Positions 46,260-60,305 of a DNA stretch of 64,000 nucleotides are shown here, in pieces; position 1 is the stretch's first letter, and every line of letters begins with the position of its first letter. This DNA is from Daucus carota subsp. sativus (Eukaryota > Streptophyta > Magnoliopsida > Apiales > Apiaceae). Below the pieces are notes generated by a model. The model saw only the letters and a program-made list of their open reading frames with translations, made no database searches and was not told the DNA's origin. The position numbers were made by a program, and so were the translations under genes. The stretch lies in contig NC_030381.2 of assembly GCF_001625215.2 (NCBI RefSeq), forward strand, positions 35,090,689 to 35,154,688, given 5' to 3'.

Positions 46260-48545
46260 GTAAAAGCAACGAACTCTTGAGACATTTTTACAGCGGGAAA
46301 GTAACAGACTTGTTTTTGTTGGCATTATTACAGGCAGTTGGTGTGAGTTTACGCAATCTACTGGCTTTTTCTTATGTCACGTTTGATGAAATTTTAAGCA
46401 TCCGTGCATAAAATATGTGCATTACATCATGACCACAAGCAGATTGTAAATTTAGGGGTGGCATCGGTATCCAGCACGGTATCAAGATCCGAAAAAATGT
46501 CTCGAATATCATTTATTAACAATGCACCATGTAACATTTAGTATATTATTTAAGATTAAAAGAAGAAAACGCTATGTGACATCATCTTTCAAAATTAAAA
46601 TCGCTAAATTATCCAGTACTAATAATTGATATTTGAAGTAATTTTCTCTAACTATGTTGTTTTGACTATTTTCAATGTGTTTATGAAACCTGGAACCTTT
46701 TCTCGTAAATTGAAACCTATAGTCGAAATAAAAAATTATTTAAATATAAATGATCATAGAAAATAATAAATTACATGTTTCAGTTTAAAGAATATGATAT
46801 ATCGTATAAGTCGGTTCTGATACCAAAAATAAATTGAAAAAATTGAAAATTAGAAACACATATTTTGTTCTAGAAAGAGGAAAGATGTAAAAATTATACA
46901 TACATATAAAAACAAAATTTAGAAGTACAATCAGAATATTATTGATTTACATATCTCTGTTTATTAGTATATTTTCTCACTATAAAATCTTATGCAACTG
47001 ATAAATATTCAAGATCTGTCAATTAAGTGTCAAGATTCATCTATAGAACTTGTCTTCTTTTTCTTGTTTACTTATACGGCAATACAAGCTCGTAGACACC
47101 AGTGTGTGGTCAATTAATTGGAACATACAAAGATGGGTCAATATAATGGAGGAGCTCTGATCAGATATGGATTGTGTCCGAAGCCAAAAAGATAAGGTAG
47201 TTAGCAGTTACCGACCACCTTGACATTTGAAATTGTCATGAAATAAATTGGTTATTGTCTTTAGCAACTTATAGATTATGCTGAACTTTATTCATTTTTT
47301 CGTTGAATTTTAAATTTGTAATATGATGATGAGATACTACTTCAATTCATAAAAACATGATTAATAATCATGTTTTTAAGAAAATATATTAGGGTTTTTT
47401 TGAAAAAAACATAGCCTTTAGTCGTTTATTTGAAACAGAAAAATAATATGATATTTTTTTGAAAAATAACCAAGTTGCCGATTATGTTTTTTTTTCAAAA
47501 AAAAGGTGCAACTATATATGCAACCTCGTTTACACTCTAATTACATAAAAATCAATTTATTTTGACCGTGTTGCAACCATATATGCAATTTCGACCGTAT
47601 TTTTGTACATAAATTTGAAAATAATGTTTTTTAAAAAAAAATCTCAATAACATGCTTCGTCATCCACTTGAAAATTTGAAATTCTGACCACTGAAATATA
47701 AAACGAATAAAATTCGACCACCACTTAGTTTGCATTTTACTTATTCTTTTCACTCATGAATAAACGATTTATGAAAAACTGGGATAAAAAGTTGCGTTTG
47801 AATATGAAGGAAAAATGATGTACAAATTAACTCAATCCTTGTTTATTTGATAAAATCATAATTTAACTTATATAATCTTGATATAAAAACAGATCATAAA
47901 AATGATGTATTTACTTGCTGTGTGACCCAAATAATCACATGTCAAATTTTTAGGACTAGTTTGTTTTTTTTTAAATTATCTACTATGATTAAACCAATAG
48001 GATAATCATCCCTAGGCTGCTATTTAAGAAAATGGTAACATGTCAGACAACTGGGTATAGAATACTTGCAAGTTGTCCAAGTAGTTGCTTGCTCTTGATA
48101 TTATGTAAAAAATGTCAGACAATTTGATATCCAGAGATGAACCAACAACCAACTACCAAGTACTTGAAGGTCCAATGTGGGTGGCTGCTGGGTTCTTCTT
48201 TTTAATATTTAGGTCTATATGTTTGTAGTTACAAAAAATATTTATTCTCAAACCTCTCTGGACTAGAGTCGAATCCAAATATCCCGATCCAATTATCCTG
48301 ATCCGGAATACTGAGAATAAACCCACCACAGCTGTCCAACAGTATAAACCAGCCATGCAAAGTTGCATGCTAACAAGTAACACATATTTTGCTGTTTTGC
48401 ATGCCAACACAGCCCACAAAATCTTGGCCTTCAAAACTCCAACGAAATAAGCTCCTCATCTCCTCCAACAAAGACATTCCCACAAAATTAAATTACATAC
48501 ATATATTCCCTGTCTCCCCTCCACCTATCTCTCCACAATCAAAGA
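46260..48545. other. Divergent intergenic region
   Basis: This separates the CHY/RING gene (minus) from the acidic coiled-coil gene (plus). No gene recognised. A patch at 47500-47600 (GCAACTATATATGCAACC, TTGCAACCATATATGCAAT) resembles 10745-10870. Confidence 0.5.
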
Positions 48546-49913
48546 ATGGGATGCAGGGAATCTAAACATATCGCGACAGGAAATACAATCGCCGCCTCTG
48601 GCTCCAGCAGGAAATCAACAAACCGCGGGCAGGATGGCAAAAAGAGCAGTAACAACAACAATAACAACAACAATAATAATGTTCAAACGCTTCAAAAGGC
48701 GACAAGCGGGAGATCTTCTACACTGCAGAAACGAGGAAGCTCAAAGAGGATTAATGCAGGAGATTCAAAGGCGAACAATGTGTTAAATGAAAATGTAAAA
48801 TTGGATGATGAAATGAAAACTGATAGCGGGTCTGGAGGAGTATCCGAATATTGTACGCCAACGGAGGCTGCTGGTGCATTTGACAACACGAAAACAGAGA
48901 ATGCTGAGGAGAAGAAAGAAACAGTTGCAGGTACACCATTTATTATGTAATTAAATTTGTTTTTCTTAAATTCTCTCGAGTCATGAGGAAATATATAGCA
49001 TGTTTGGATTAAAGGGCCAGAACGAACACATGGTTTGAAGATAAATTGGTTTTTTTTTATAAGAATTGCCCTCAAGCCTGCCTCTCTTTTTCTGGTTGCT
49101 AATTTATAAGCTTGTCTTTTGCATGAAATAGAGGCTACTCCTAAAGAAAATCTCGCTGGAAATGCTGATCGAAATCTCAAGAATTATATGCGGGAAGCTG
49201 AGGTTGATCAAAAAATAAAAGAAGCCGAGGCTGCTGTTGCAAATCCCGGGAATCATTTGCAAGAAGCGGAGGTTGAAGAAAAAATTAAAGAAGCCGAGGT
49301 TGCTGTTGAATTTCTGGAAAAACTGGTAAAAGAAACTGATAAAGCCCAAGAAATTGGCGGAACAGAAGAGGCTACTGCTGGAAACAGACAAAATCCGGTA
49401 AAAGAAAACCTTGAGATTCCTAGTTCATCGGTTCAGAATCCTGAGGAAGAAGCTAATAAACCTGAAGAAATCCGAGAAACAGAAGTTGAGGCTACTGATG
49501 CGACCCTTCAAAATCCAGTAGAAGCAAGTGATAAATCTGAAAGAAATCAAAATGCAGGGTCAGCATCTAACAAATATGATGAAACTCTGACAAAAGCAGG
49601 GGAAGCTGTCGAGAAGGTGAAGGAAATTCATGAAGTTACAGAAAAAGCTGAAGAACTTCCTGTAAAAGAAGTTGAAACTTCTAGTAGAACTGATCAAGAA
49701 GCATTGGTTTCTGATGAACCCGAATTCATGGAGAAAGAAGCAGAGGATGATTACACAACTCCTGAGGATCCATTAAAAGCAGCTGAGAATGCTGATGGAG
49801 AAAATCATGCGAGTAGATTAGAAAACACAGCAAATCTTCAATCAATAGAGGAAATTACATCCCAAGAAAATCCAGATATCAAAATGAACACTGATGATGT
49901 TGGGAAGCAATGA
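48546..49913 (+). CDS. Probable N-myristoylated acidic coiled-coil protein, unknown function (388 aa)
   Basis: Exons 48546-48930 and 49132-49913 join G|AG to give 388 residues. The N-terminus MGCRESKH fits an N-myristoylation signal with a Cys3 palmitoylation site, so the protein is probably anchored to a membrane. Residues 9-75 are basic and low-complexity, with a run of ten Asn (36-45). From about 110 the chain is strongly acidic, Glu/Lys/Ala-rich and helical in character. A 23-residue unit is duplicated: REAEVDQKIKEAEAAVANPG and QEAEVEEKIKEAEVAVEFLE. No catalytic or ligand-binding motif is seen and no family is recognised with certainty; plant proteins beginning MGC.ESKH with disordered acidic tails exist but are little studied. 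The stop at 49911-49913 faces the lipase gene, whose stop is 460 bp away on the other strand. Confidence 0.8.
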
Positions 49914-50375
49914 CAATACAGTGCTAAGAAGTGTACTAAATATTTGAATTGATTTATACCCCAGCTGTTCCCAACAATATTTTTCATGTCAAGGCTAAAC
50001 TGTAATCCAACTCCAAGAAGATGATAAAACATAGATCGATGGAATTTCAAATGGATTATGCATCCAGATCAGCTCGAAGTTTACAATATACATGAGTAAT
50101 CTATGTCTTATTTCCGTTTGTTAATTCTTAAACAAACATGGAATCACTTTACTTGTGTAAAATATATATTCACGTCTCTAGAAATTGATATTCTTGAGAA
50201 TAACATATATGATGCCTTTTTATTTACATGTGCTATACTATTTATATGTACAAGATACAACAATGGTTTAGACTTGGGTGTTTGTGTATCAATATGCTGC
50301 CCTCTGGTGATTCTATGTGCATTCCCCGTATATGACAATGCTGCTCCAGGTACTAAAAGACTTGTGCTGTTCTTG

Positions 50376-52948
50376 TTATGACGTAGTACTCTGAGCATCC
50401 GACTCTCTATTGATTCGCAAAACAGAGATCGCACCATCTCTGGACAGTACAAAATTTCCGGCTTCATCTGTCTTGCTATATGCCGCTAGGGCAGGATGCA
50501 TCACCATTTTACAAGCAACCTCGGCATCACATCCCATCTCAACGCCGTAGTATGTCAGGTGGTCTGCAATACTATTCCCCGAAACTGACCTGAAATCGGT
50601 ATTCAGTGTGAGGTATGCAGCAGCTTAAATATTCAAAGAATTTTGTTTCAAGCAATAGCATATAAGAACACCCGACATGCAAAACCCAGTTACCACAAAG
50701 CAGCACTTGATCACCGGAATTCGACTACATTCCGTTATGTGTTAATTGTTATTTAGCCATAATAAGATGCAGGATCCCACAGGAATGGGCATCACATTTG
50801 ACATTACACATAATACAAACCAAAGAGTAATTATACTGTTATAAGATTACCTGCTACAAGTTGGGTCTTCACCAGAACTATCACAAACTGTTTCAATTTG
50901 GTAAACTAGAGTTCCAAATCCAAGGTTATGGAGCCAAACCTACAATATGTAGAAACTGTGGATTTGAGCTTGGATGAAAAAAAGAAACATGCATAAGTTA
51001 ATGAAGAGCAACAATGTACAATAGCATTAGCTTCTTTAGTTTTGAGATACATAAACTGAGCGCAAATCAACCATAATGCTTGCTCAATAGATAGTGGATT
51101 CGATTTCTAACTTCTAAGTAATAAATGAGCCAAGTAGCAAAGTACTCAAGCTCGTCTTTGCATGGTTCTCAAGAGAGAGTAAAATGTGGCAAAGTAAATT
51201 GAGATCGGCCCAGAATTAGCAATAAAATTATGAAGAATTACTTGTCCCAAAAATAGAAGCACCGATGGTAATACTATGGTTTATATACATATAATCAAAA
51301 AAAAAAAAAGCTAAAGATTTCTTTTTTTAGTTAATAGATCGTTCTGTGAAAGGCATGTCATGTATGATGATGAAGATTGTTATAATATAATTTATCAATA
51401 GGCTTATAAGTTAGAATAAAGATAATGTTAATAGCTAGAAGCCTAGAACATAGAATGGGGTGAGTAGCTTGTAGAGACACCTATAAAAATTCAAGAGAGC
51501 TCTGGCATCTATGAACTAAAGTGAGCAACCCAATCCATAGAAGGCCCTACTGGTCAATGTACTAGCATGTCATTAACCAATGTTTTATCTATTGTATGGG
51601 ATTATGTAAATTGGCCATTACCAGACTAGAAGGGCGGGTTGGAAGGAAGTTAAGTATGACACGACTCTTACTTCCGCCAAACAGGAAAAAACATCAGCAA
51701 TTACCTCTCTTGGAAAGTGGTGGTAAGTTTTTCCAGGAAATAAATAAAAATAGGGAGGCAAATGAGGCACCATATCATGCTCATTGGTAACCCGAGTGGT
51801 GAAGGGAACAAGTTTGCTGTAATATGTTGCAAAAGCTGCATTGCCTATACGAGGTTGTCCAAACGTCATAACCTGAACATTGTGAACCCCAAAATTGACC
51901 TGCAAAATAAGTAAAATAAACCTTGAACAGCAAATCAATGCTGGCAAATAACTGTTTCCGCTATAGTTCATCAACTAGATACAGGAGCATCACAAGATGC
52001 AAAGTACTAGCAAGAGAAAATCAACTTACAGTCTTACAAATATCAGAATGAAGACATATATTCAAGACCCTCAGTACAGATAAATTAAAAAAACCAAGGA
52101 GCAGACCAGTGCAGAATATGAACTGAGCCAGGGCACAAGTGTCTGGATTCTGGAGTAGATACATATCTAAATAAAAGATTTGGGCTAGTCTAACAATTAG
52201 AAAACAACAAATTCATGGCATGATATTATAGCATAAATGTCTATGCGCAGCACGCATTGCTGTATTAAAATGTTTAGCAAATTACAGGCTTGAAATTAGC
52301 ATTGTGTAGTTTTTAACTTAGTCGTAGATGTATTATGATTAAACAATAATGTGTTAGAATGAAATGGCAATAGTCCCTTCTTTTCAGACTTATGCAGTAT
52401 TGCTGGACAATTGCATATAGACTCACACATCCTAACCCGTCCTAGAGTTCATAACACTTGTTCACTGAAATTATAAGATTTAGTTTATCGCATATGTACC
52501 AAAATAATTTAATTTTCACACCACTAAACTAATACTATTTAAATTTCAACAAATACCAACACCACAGATAAGAATGGAAGAAGTTTATTCAATAGATAAA
52601 ACAGTAAATATGAAGCAAAATACTATTCGGCAAGGACATCTTTCTCTTTCTAATTATTTCATCCAATTTGCTGTTTAGTAAGACATATATGTACTTTGTG
52701 TTAATAAAGTTTCAAGAACATGCATAGAGAGAGGTCAGAGACTATGAATACTATATAGTTTGTGTACTATTTTCATGCTCTACAGAGTAGTAAAACCTTA
52801 ACTTAATTGACTTCTCTGTGGCCGAAATGCCTTGTGATAATCAGAATTGTGCCAGGCTTATACACACTACCTTACACGTGCTCCAATCGCGTGCATATTC
52901 CACACTTAACATAAATAATGACCATGAACCATTGGGGTGTGTGTGTGT

Positions 52949-52979
<31 letters not shown>

Positions 52980-55900
52980 GGGGGGTTGCGGAGGCAGGAG
53001 TTATAAGCATAACACTATCTCATGTCAGATAGCAGTACACTGCATGAACAGCTTATTAAGTGTGTTTCTAATAATCTTAGGGACTGTTAGATTGAACGAA
53101 GTTAATGGAGTGCTGAATGATTAAGTCCTTTGAATTATACTGTGGCTCTGTATGGAGTATGGATATATGCTGCATGAGACGCGTTCGTTCTGCATGAAAA
53201 ACCTGAACTGAGATTTTCAGATTTATTTACTCGGAAAAATACAAATTTAAATTTAGCAATTCAAATTACATTATAGATTTATAGTATAAAAATATTAATT
53301 TGCATTATGTTGAGCTTATAAGTGACGTAAAAGTTTATGTTATAGTAACAATAATTTAATCTATTCAGGATGCATCCAGAGGACATACATAATTCAGATG
53401 CTGGATTTTTCTCTCAAACAACATATGATTTTGAATAGATAGGAGGCTATGTACATACAGGGGCATTAATGTAAATAGATTAATTATCATGCTAATGGTA
53501 ATTTGCCTAATGTTAGTAATTGACAAATGATTCCAAAGCCAAAAAAATTAGAATACTAGTGCAACAAACAGAGAAGGATCAGATATAAGTACCCTAAGAT
53601 CCAATCCACAAAAAGCAGCCATAGCCCCTCCCATCGAATGGCCTGTGACCATGATCTGGAGGTCTCCATATAACTCCCTTGCACTTTTAACAGCACTTAA
53701 AATTCCTGGGCGAACAGTTGTGTTGTGGTAAGCAGAATAAAATCCATGATGCACCTGAAAAACATAAAAAATATGAATACAACAACTTTAATTGACCGAA
53801 AAGAATTGCATAAACCAAATCCCTTGCAGCACGTACCATTGCATCAGAGGTGCCGGGATAATTACAGTCTAGCTGCTTCCAATATAGATCTTCAATCCAG
53901 TTTTGTATACTGAAAACAATTTATAGACAGAAAACAGCATATAATGCTTAAGATTGTTTAAAAGCTATAGATACCATTAGATACCACTAAAACATAGAAT
54001 AGAAGACATTCTGAGCATGTATATTACAAACTCAAGGACCCAATCAAGGGACTGCACAAGCATGCATATTTGAAAATGTTCTGCAGAAAATTAAAAGTAG
54101 ACCTTGTACCATATATGCTAAACAAATGCTTAAATTAAATTATTTCATAACCATCTGTTATGTTTTTCTCTCACTTTCCCAAGGGTGAGAGGATACCATG
54201 CTATCTAGGTACATTAACAAATGAAAAAAGCACTCCACATGAATAGCATCCATTAAAAATCCTGATATAACACCTAATATCATCTTTGCTAAGTGTCATA
54301 CATATTTTTCGATTGGAAAAAAAACAAACATTAAGCTCAGTATGCTCCTATTCGAGACTCATTCATTTTCTAGAACTCTAGAAGCCATCAGGCATTGACC
54401 ATATTTTCGAGATCAAAAGGAGAAAGTAACAAGAAAAACATATGAAAAATGTCATTATCTTTATGAGAACGTGAAAAGAAGCACCATCTCAGGGAGTTTC
54501 TTTTTTCATTATATGTCGTAGGAAAATAGAAACAATTCTTCTTACTTTCATCCTATTACAAGATTCACGAGTTATCAATGTTTCATGATAATTTTAAAGC
54601 CTTTTGTGGCAACACTCAATATATCTTGAAGTCAGATAATAATATATTCAAATTAAACAGAGGGACTACCATTCCTATAATTTAAGAGAATAATTCAAGT
54701 TATAATTTGCATACGGTCGTCCCTTGTTAGCATCTAATATTGTATGTCCTTTCATACTCTCAACACTCAGATATTTCATTCAATATCAATCTACTGATAT
54801 AAAATTGTCCTGAAAGATTTATTTTCATTCAATTATCTCCTTTCATTTCATGCTACAGGTTTAAACCTAGCTATGTGCACAACAAAAATAGTAATATGTC
54901 AAGATCAAAATGCATTCTTGCTTCATAGCAAATTTATACACAATAAAATTCTGTCAACTTGTCAGCTCATAAAAAATTTAAGTATCTGTCTTTGGAAAAC
55001 AATGAAGCAAATAAATGATAAAAATATTACCACAGATTCCAACCTGCTTTCTTGAGTGCCTCTAAATGCAATTACAATAGCATCGAGATCCTTTGCAACC
55101 CCAACAAATGCCTGCAATATATATTTAAGTGTCAGACTTTGGTAGATGTTGAAAAAAAGTGAGCAGTTACGTTCTTCTCCCCTACGAGAGTATGGTATGA
55201 ATATGCACCTGCAAGCACGCCTGGACATCGACAATCAACTCTATCATTTCAAATCCCTGTTTCACGACAAACATTAGCAAAACTTGTTAATCCTTTAACA
55301 TAAAAAAAAAAGGTCTAGATAATGTCAATATTAAGATTTATCTACCATAGACACTTGGTAAGTTAACTTGACCATGCACATTTGTACTGTCAATCAGTGA
55401 TCACAATACCTTTGTAAGGCCATTACATCTTTCGCATGTCCAAGTAAATAGTTCTGTCAAGTCTGACATGTATACCTGCAAGAACAAAGTTGTACCTGAT
55501 TATACACTAATTAATCACTTAATTGCCTTCAATTATATACACATAAAAAAATCTCTGGATAATACTCATCAAATGCATTATTTCTAGGGCAATAGACCAG
55601 ATTTATGAACTGATCCTTCCGCTCCATTATTTATTCTAGGTAAAGTATTCTAATCTATATTGGTCCCCCCTTCTCTTTTTTGTCCCAATCAATCTTGATT
55701 TGACCCATTCCGATCAGATGGATTCTCCGTAGTCATAATTCATTCAGTTTTAATCATATATTAATAATAACTCAACGTCCTAACTCATGTAATATGTTAT
55801 ATATGACTATATATTCTATAGAATTATTTAAAAAATTATTTATTGTACATATGTAACTAATATTGTTCACTTGTACCAATGATATTGAACTTGCATTTTC

Positions 55901-58250
55901 TTTTTCAATCCTTGAATACCCGAAAAAACCCAATTCTTTTCGAAACCCGATGGATTATTTGGATTTGGATATTGGGTTTTGGGTTTGGACTTGGATTGCT
56001 TTTATTTTAAAACCCGAAAATATTTGAATTAAGATTTGTATTTCACAAAACGGATCCAAACCCCAACCCATCGGCATCCCTGTGATGGCATACACTTTTT
56101 TTGCCCACAGGGTGAAAGAAACTTCAAATTTTTAATGCGGCATCATATAAAATAACCAGTTATAACAAATTATCAACAGTGAGAGATGCCTTATATTAGC
56201 AAACAAGAAAAAGAAAATACTACATATTCGGAGACAGAAAAAAATCGGCCTATTCATGGACGAGACCAAGAAGAAGAAAAAATTGACCACAGGGTGAAAG
56301 AAACTTTATACCATGGTATGACATTTGACCCCACATCCACCTTCAGTGATTTAAAATTGATTTTAAAAAGAAGAGGGAATGTCACTAACCGCAGAAGAAT
56401 ACTCCACAAGTATTGTCGCGAGCGTGTGATTGTATATTGCTGGTAAAGCATACTTGCTCTTGACATTAAGTTCTGCAACCATCCGAAAACTGAAATTAGG
56501 ATGCACCAATATGGTTTGGGAGTAAATGACCAAGCGTAAATAATTGCAATGTTTCTAGTTACTCAAGTTTAAGTGTCTACTAATAACTGATTATCGGTAA
56601 GCATCCTGCCAAAACTTACCTTTATCAAATGCAATACCATGTTCAAGTAATATAAACATGTTTATATGTCATCCTTTCATTTCAGATTGACCCTCACTCA
56701 TTTTTATCTCTACTATCATATATAAACATATGTGCTCGAAATGCTGAGCAGCGGACGAATAAAAGTTTTTCCTTTTAGTAGTTTTTAGTAAGTAGGCACA
56801 GCATTATAGAAGGCAATAGAACTATAGAAACAAATGGTTGTACAATTGATAATATTTAAATTGACCCTTAATGCTTTTTTAACTTGCGCACATTCAGATG
56901 AAATATATATATATGAACAATACAACAACCAATGGATGTTGATCATATCAACCCAATTTATTAGGTATGCCATTAAGCTACTTAGTTGTCTACTTCCACA
57001 TTGAACTATTATGATATGTTATTGTACATTGTACAGTGTAACTAATTATAACCATTAAACTTATTGTAGTGAAAAAATAAATTTAAACCGAGTCCAGATT
57101 GTTTGTGTATGCATATTAAATATTAATTGTATTGTAAATCTGTGTTGCTTGGACTCTTCCAAAAACCCTGCCGTACCCGTGTCTACAGGACACGACACTG
57201 ACACCGACACTTGGATCCGGATCCTAATACCATCTGGAAAATGGACACTTCATCTTAGATAATATATAATAACCTATCTCTAATTATTTGTTTTAAAGTA
57301 TAATTTAACCCTTAAACTTTTGACATTGTCCCTATTATAAATTTATGTAAATACATATTTGTGTTCATTGGTCATTAAATATATGCATCTGTTAGACTAG
57401 GAGATCATGTTCTAAACCACTTCCTTAACTTCAGCAATTATTCTGAGTTGAATTAACTCCATAGGAAGCGTTAAAGATATGCACCTTTAAGTCTTCTTCT
57501 TCCACACGAGTGTACAGTAAACACATAGAATTGCTGCTAAATGTAATTGCAGCGTCTCACACTATTCGTGGTGTCTTACATTCAAATGACTGACATGGTA
57601 GGAGATTAGGAGGGGCAGAAAAGATGAAAGTGTGACTGCATAAATATCCTTCATCCTGCATACTTATGTGACCCATGATATTGTCTTTGATCTTAAACTA
57701 ATAACACAATATCAAACCCTCCTAAAACCATGGGCGTTAAAAATAAAAGCCAACTTATTAAATAGTACCAGACCTCTTTAAGTAGTGGGAACCCCATATC
57801 TCAATTTTAATTTGGAAACCAAAGTTTAATTGCCCTAAAGATAGAGTCTCGTTGCTCACTCTTGAATCCCTTATATGAGATTTAAGTGCGGAGACTTATC
57901 AACACACACACATATATACATATAAAAGTCCTTATCCTTATTTAAACGCCTTGAAGTTTCGGAAGAATCATCAACTCAATAAAACTTCTACCAAGTCGTT
58001 TGCAATTACTTTATCGAAAGCCAAAAAGTTATTGAACCAAATACAGACAATGTAGCACAAACAATTAATCTTCACTTCTTTAAACACCTAACTCAAAATC
58101 CCTAACAACTTTAATGCATTCAAGCAGCAGACAATAACAAATTATAATGACACAAAAATCCAAAAATAAATAAATTAAGTTACCTCGGGCAACACAAAGT
58201 GAAATTAAGCAAATTACGATCACGCATGCCAACAATCTCCTTCTTTCCAT
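50376..58250 (-). CDS. Secreted class 3 (Lipase_3) triacylglycerol lipase-like protein (354 aa, 10 exons)
   Basis: Minus-strand exons: 58184-58250, 56390-56472, 55410-55475, 55209-55256, 55044-55111, 53837-53909, 53593-53754, 51705-51899, 50851-50939 and 50376-50589. GT-AG borders and phases agree; the product is 354 residues. Exon 1 encodes MERRRLLACVIVICLISLCV, a signal peptide. The alpha/beta-hydrolase core has IVIAFRGTQESS (oxyanion strand), the nucleophile elbow VTGHSMGGAMAAF with Ser175, VTNEHDMVPHLPP with Asp231, and SIADHLTYYG with His294, a complete Ser-Asp-His triad. The length matches plant Lipase_3 proteins of the At5g18630/18640 type (from memory). It probably hydrolyses acyl lipids in the secretory route or apoplast; the substrate is unknown. 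Introns are long (1.7 kb for introns 1 and 7). Intron 7 holds a GT/G tract. Confidence 0.95.
52937..52985. repeat. (GT)13 followed by G23
   Basis: A GT dinucleotide run passes straight into 23 consecutive G, in intron 7 of the lipase gene (C-rich on its coding strand). Such a tract can form a G-quadruplex and is also prone to assembly error. Confidence 0.9.
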
Positions 58251-58498
58251 CAATCTGCAGTAATAATCAAAATATGATAGTAGGAGTATATATCACATCT
58301 ACTGGTCAACTCATGAATTTTAGCGTTTTAAAAAGACTTAATCACACAATATACAAAGTTCAAAACTCAAATTCAGTACCGTGAAAGACAATCACTAACT
58401 CCGGCCACAGTCCGATCAACTTTCCGGCGAAAATATTTTCACGGCGAAGAGCGGTGTGATATGCAGCAACTTGCAGGGAGGGAAAGATGAGCCAGATG

Positions 58499-58506
58499 TA
58501 TTTATA
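58499..58506 (-). promoter_or_regulatory. TATA box of the lipase gene
   Basis: TATAAATA on the minus strand about 250 bp upstream of the ATG at 58250. Confidence 0.55.
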
Positions 58507-58868
58507 TTGTTTCCGATTAAGGCAGTATATATCTTTAACTAATAGTGAAATTTACTTTATGCCAGTGGAGAGCATTCATTGAGGGGAGTTGGGGTTGGTA
58601 TTATGTAATTATGAGGGGTATTAGTGGAAGTATGGTTGTCGCGTGTGGGAGAAAGAAGCACGTGGAAGTAACAGATTGGATAAGAGCGTTGGAAAAGTGG
58701 GGCTAAAGAGTTGTTTGGATTTGAATAATCTAATCCGTGTTATGGCTTCTAAACTCCTTGCTGGATAAGATAAAAGTGGGATGGGCCTGGACGTGGCAAA
58801 CTGAGATAGTTACAGTATCATGGTTTTTAAAGGTGAATTCAATTTTTCTTTTCTTCGAAAAGATAATA

Positions 58869-59099
58869 CTCCCTTAGTTTCTTTATTCTTTTCTCGTTTT
58901 ATATGTCGGGATTGTTCATAACATGTCTAATCTATAAGACTAAATATAGTCGTGAGTGATCTTGTTAGATTCGTATTCACGAGTACTTTAATATAATGAA
59001 GTTTTTATATTTAATACCAATACGAAATTAATGATATTAAAGATGTGTATTGGCAAACGTGCTGAAAGGAAACAAAAAAATGATAAGAGACCGAGGGAG
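58869..59099. mobile_element. Stowaway-like MITE (231 bp)
   Basis: CTCCCTTAGTTTCTTTATTC at the left and ATGATAAGAGACCGAGGGAG at the right, imperfect inverted ends flanked by TA. Confidence 0.68.
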
Positions 59100-59109
59100 T
59101 ACTATTTAT

Positions 59110-60300
59110 GTAAAAATATATATCATATTTTAATTTTAATACATTTTTCTATTACAATTTCAGATATGTATATAACCTTCTTTTTTTTTTAAAGACATCA
59201 TCAACTTGGTGAGTTGGGCAAATATTTCATGTAATATCACTTGATTGGATACGAATTATAACATTATAAATGCTCGATTTTAATAGACATTCATCATAAT
59301 TTATAAACGTTTAAATTAATAATAAACTTAAAACATATTAATATATCTGATTTTTTACAAATAAATTATTTGAAAAATACAAAATCACTTAGTCATTAGA
59401 AATTGGAGTTCTCTTCCTTAACATTAATATTTCATATATCTTTTACACAAATATATTATTTTTTAACCATTTTGAGAAAGTCAACGATCAGAGTTAAAAT
59501 AATATCATATTCAAACATAGTTGTAATATCATATTTAATTTTAGTTGTGTGTTCGGAAAAAGTTCGAAAATATGAATATTTTTATAAATTTTATTTTTAT
59601 ATAAATCATTGTGGCTTATAATTTATGGCCAGCACAGATTAAATCGAATTTTTTTATTAGAAGATGATGTCTTTTTATTTGATTATATTATCATTTTTAT
59701 ATACTTATTTAAATAGGTAAAATAGATTTTTTCACCACTCAACTTATTGTGTATTTAGAAATTTACCGCTAAACTATAATTTTTTTCTTTTTTGTCACTA
59801 ATGTTAGGTTCAGATTTTTTTTGTCACTAACATTAGGTTCGGATTTGATTATTAACATTATGTTATTCTTTTTAATATTATTAAAATATAGTGGTAGTTT
59901 GCAATATTATGGTTATCTGATATGTGTTTATATCTTTATATGTAGTACTCCATATGTGCTCCTGCTCCAGGTAGTTTACCTATTGGAGGACGAGAGTCTG
60001 ACACACATTTTAAGGCTCTTAAAATATTTAGTTTCATAAATTATTTTATTTTTTCTATGAATAAAAAATTAACGTTTGAATTTTTATGCACAAAAAGAAA
60101 ATATCAAATTGAAGTTATAGAACTATGTTTCATAAGAAGCGTGTCAAATAATAATAACATAAATGAGTGATAAAATGGGGAAAATTTGTGCTCTCAAAAT
60201 TCAGAACATGCTCTTTAAGGGATCGGATTGGTATACGAAGTGTTAAAATCGGCCCATCATGATTTATTATTATTATTACTATTTTAATATTCATACCATA
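59110..60300. other. AT-rich spacer
   Basis: No gene. 60000-60200 has interior text like the Stowaway-like family at 35.5 kb (CTATGAATAAAAAATTAACGTT, GAAGCGTGTCAAATAATAAT), suggesting a degraded relative. Confidence 0.4.
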
Positions 60301-60305
60301 AATTC

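Noticed and set aside
52818-53124. ORFs with CVCVCVGGGG text
   Set aside because: Translation of the GT/G tract in a lipase intron.
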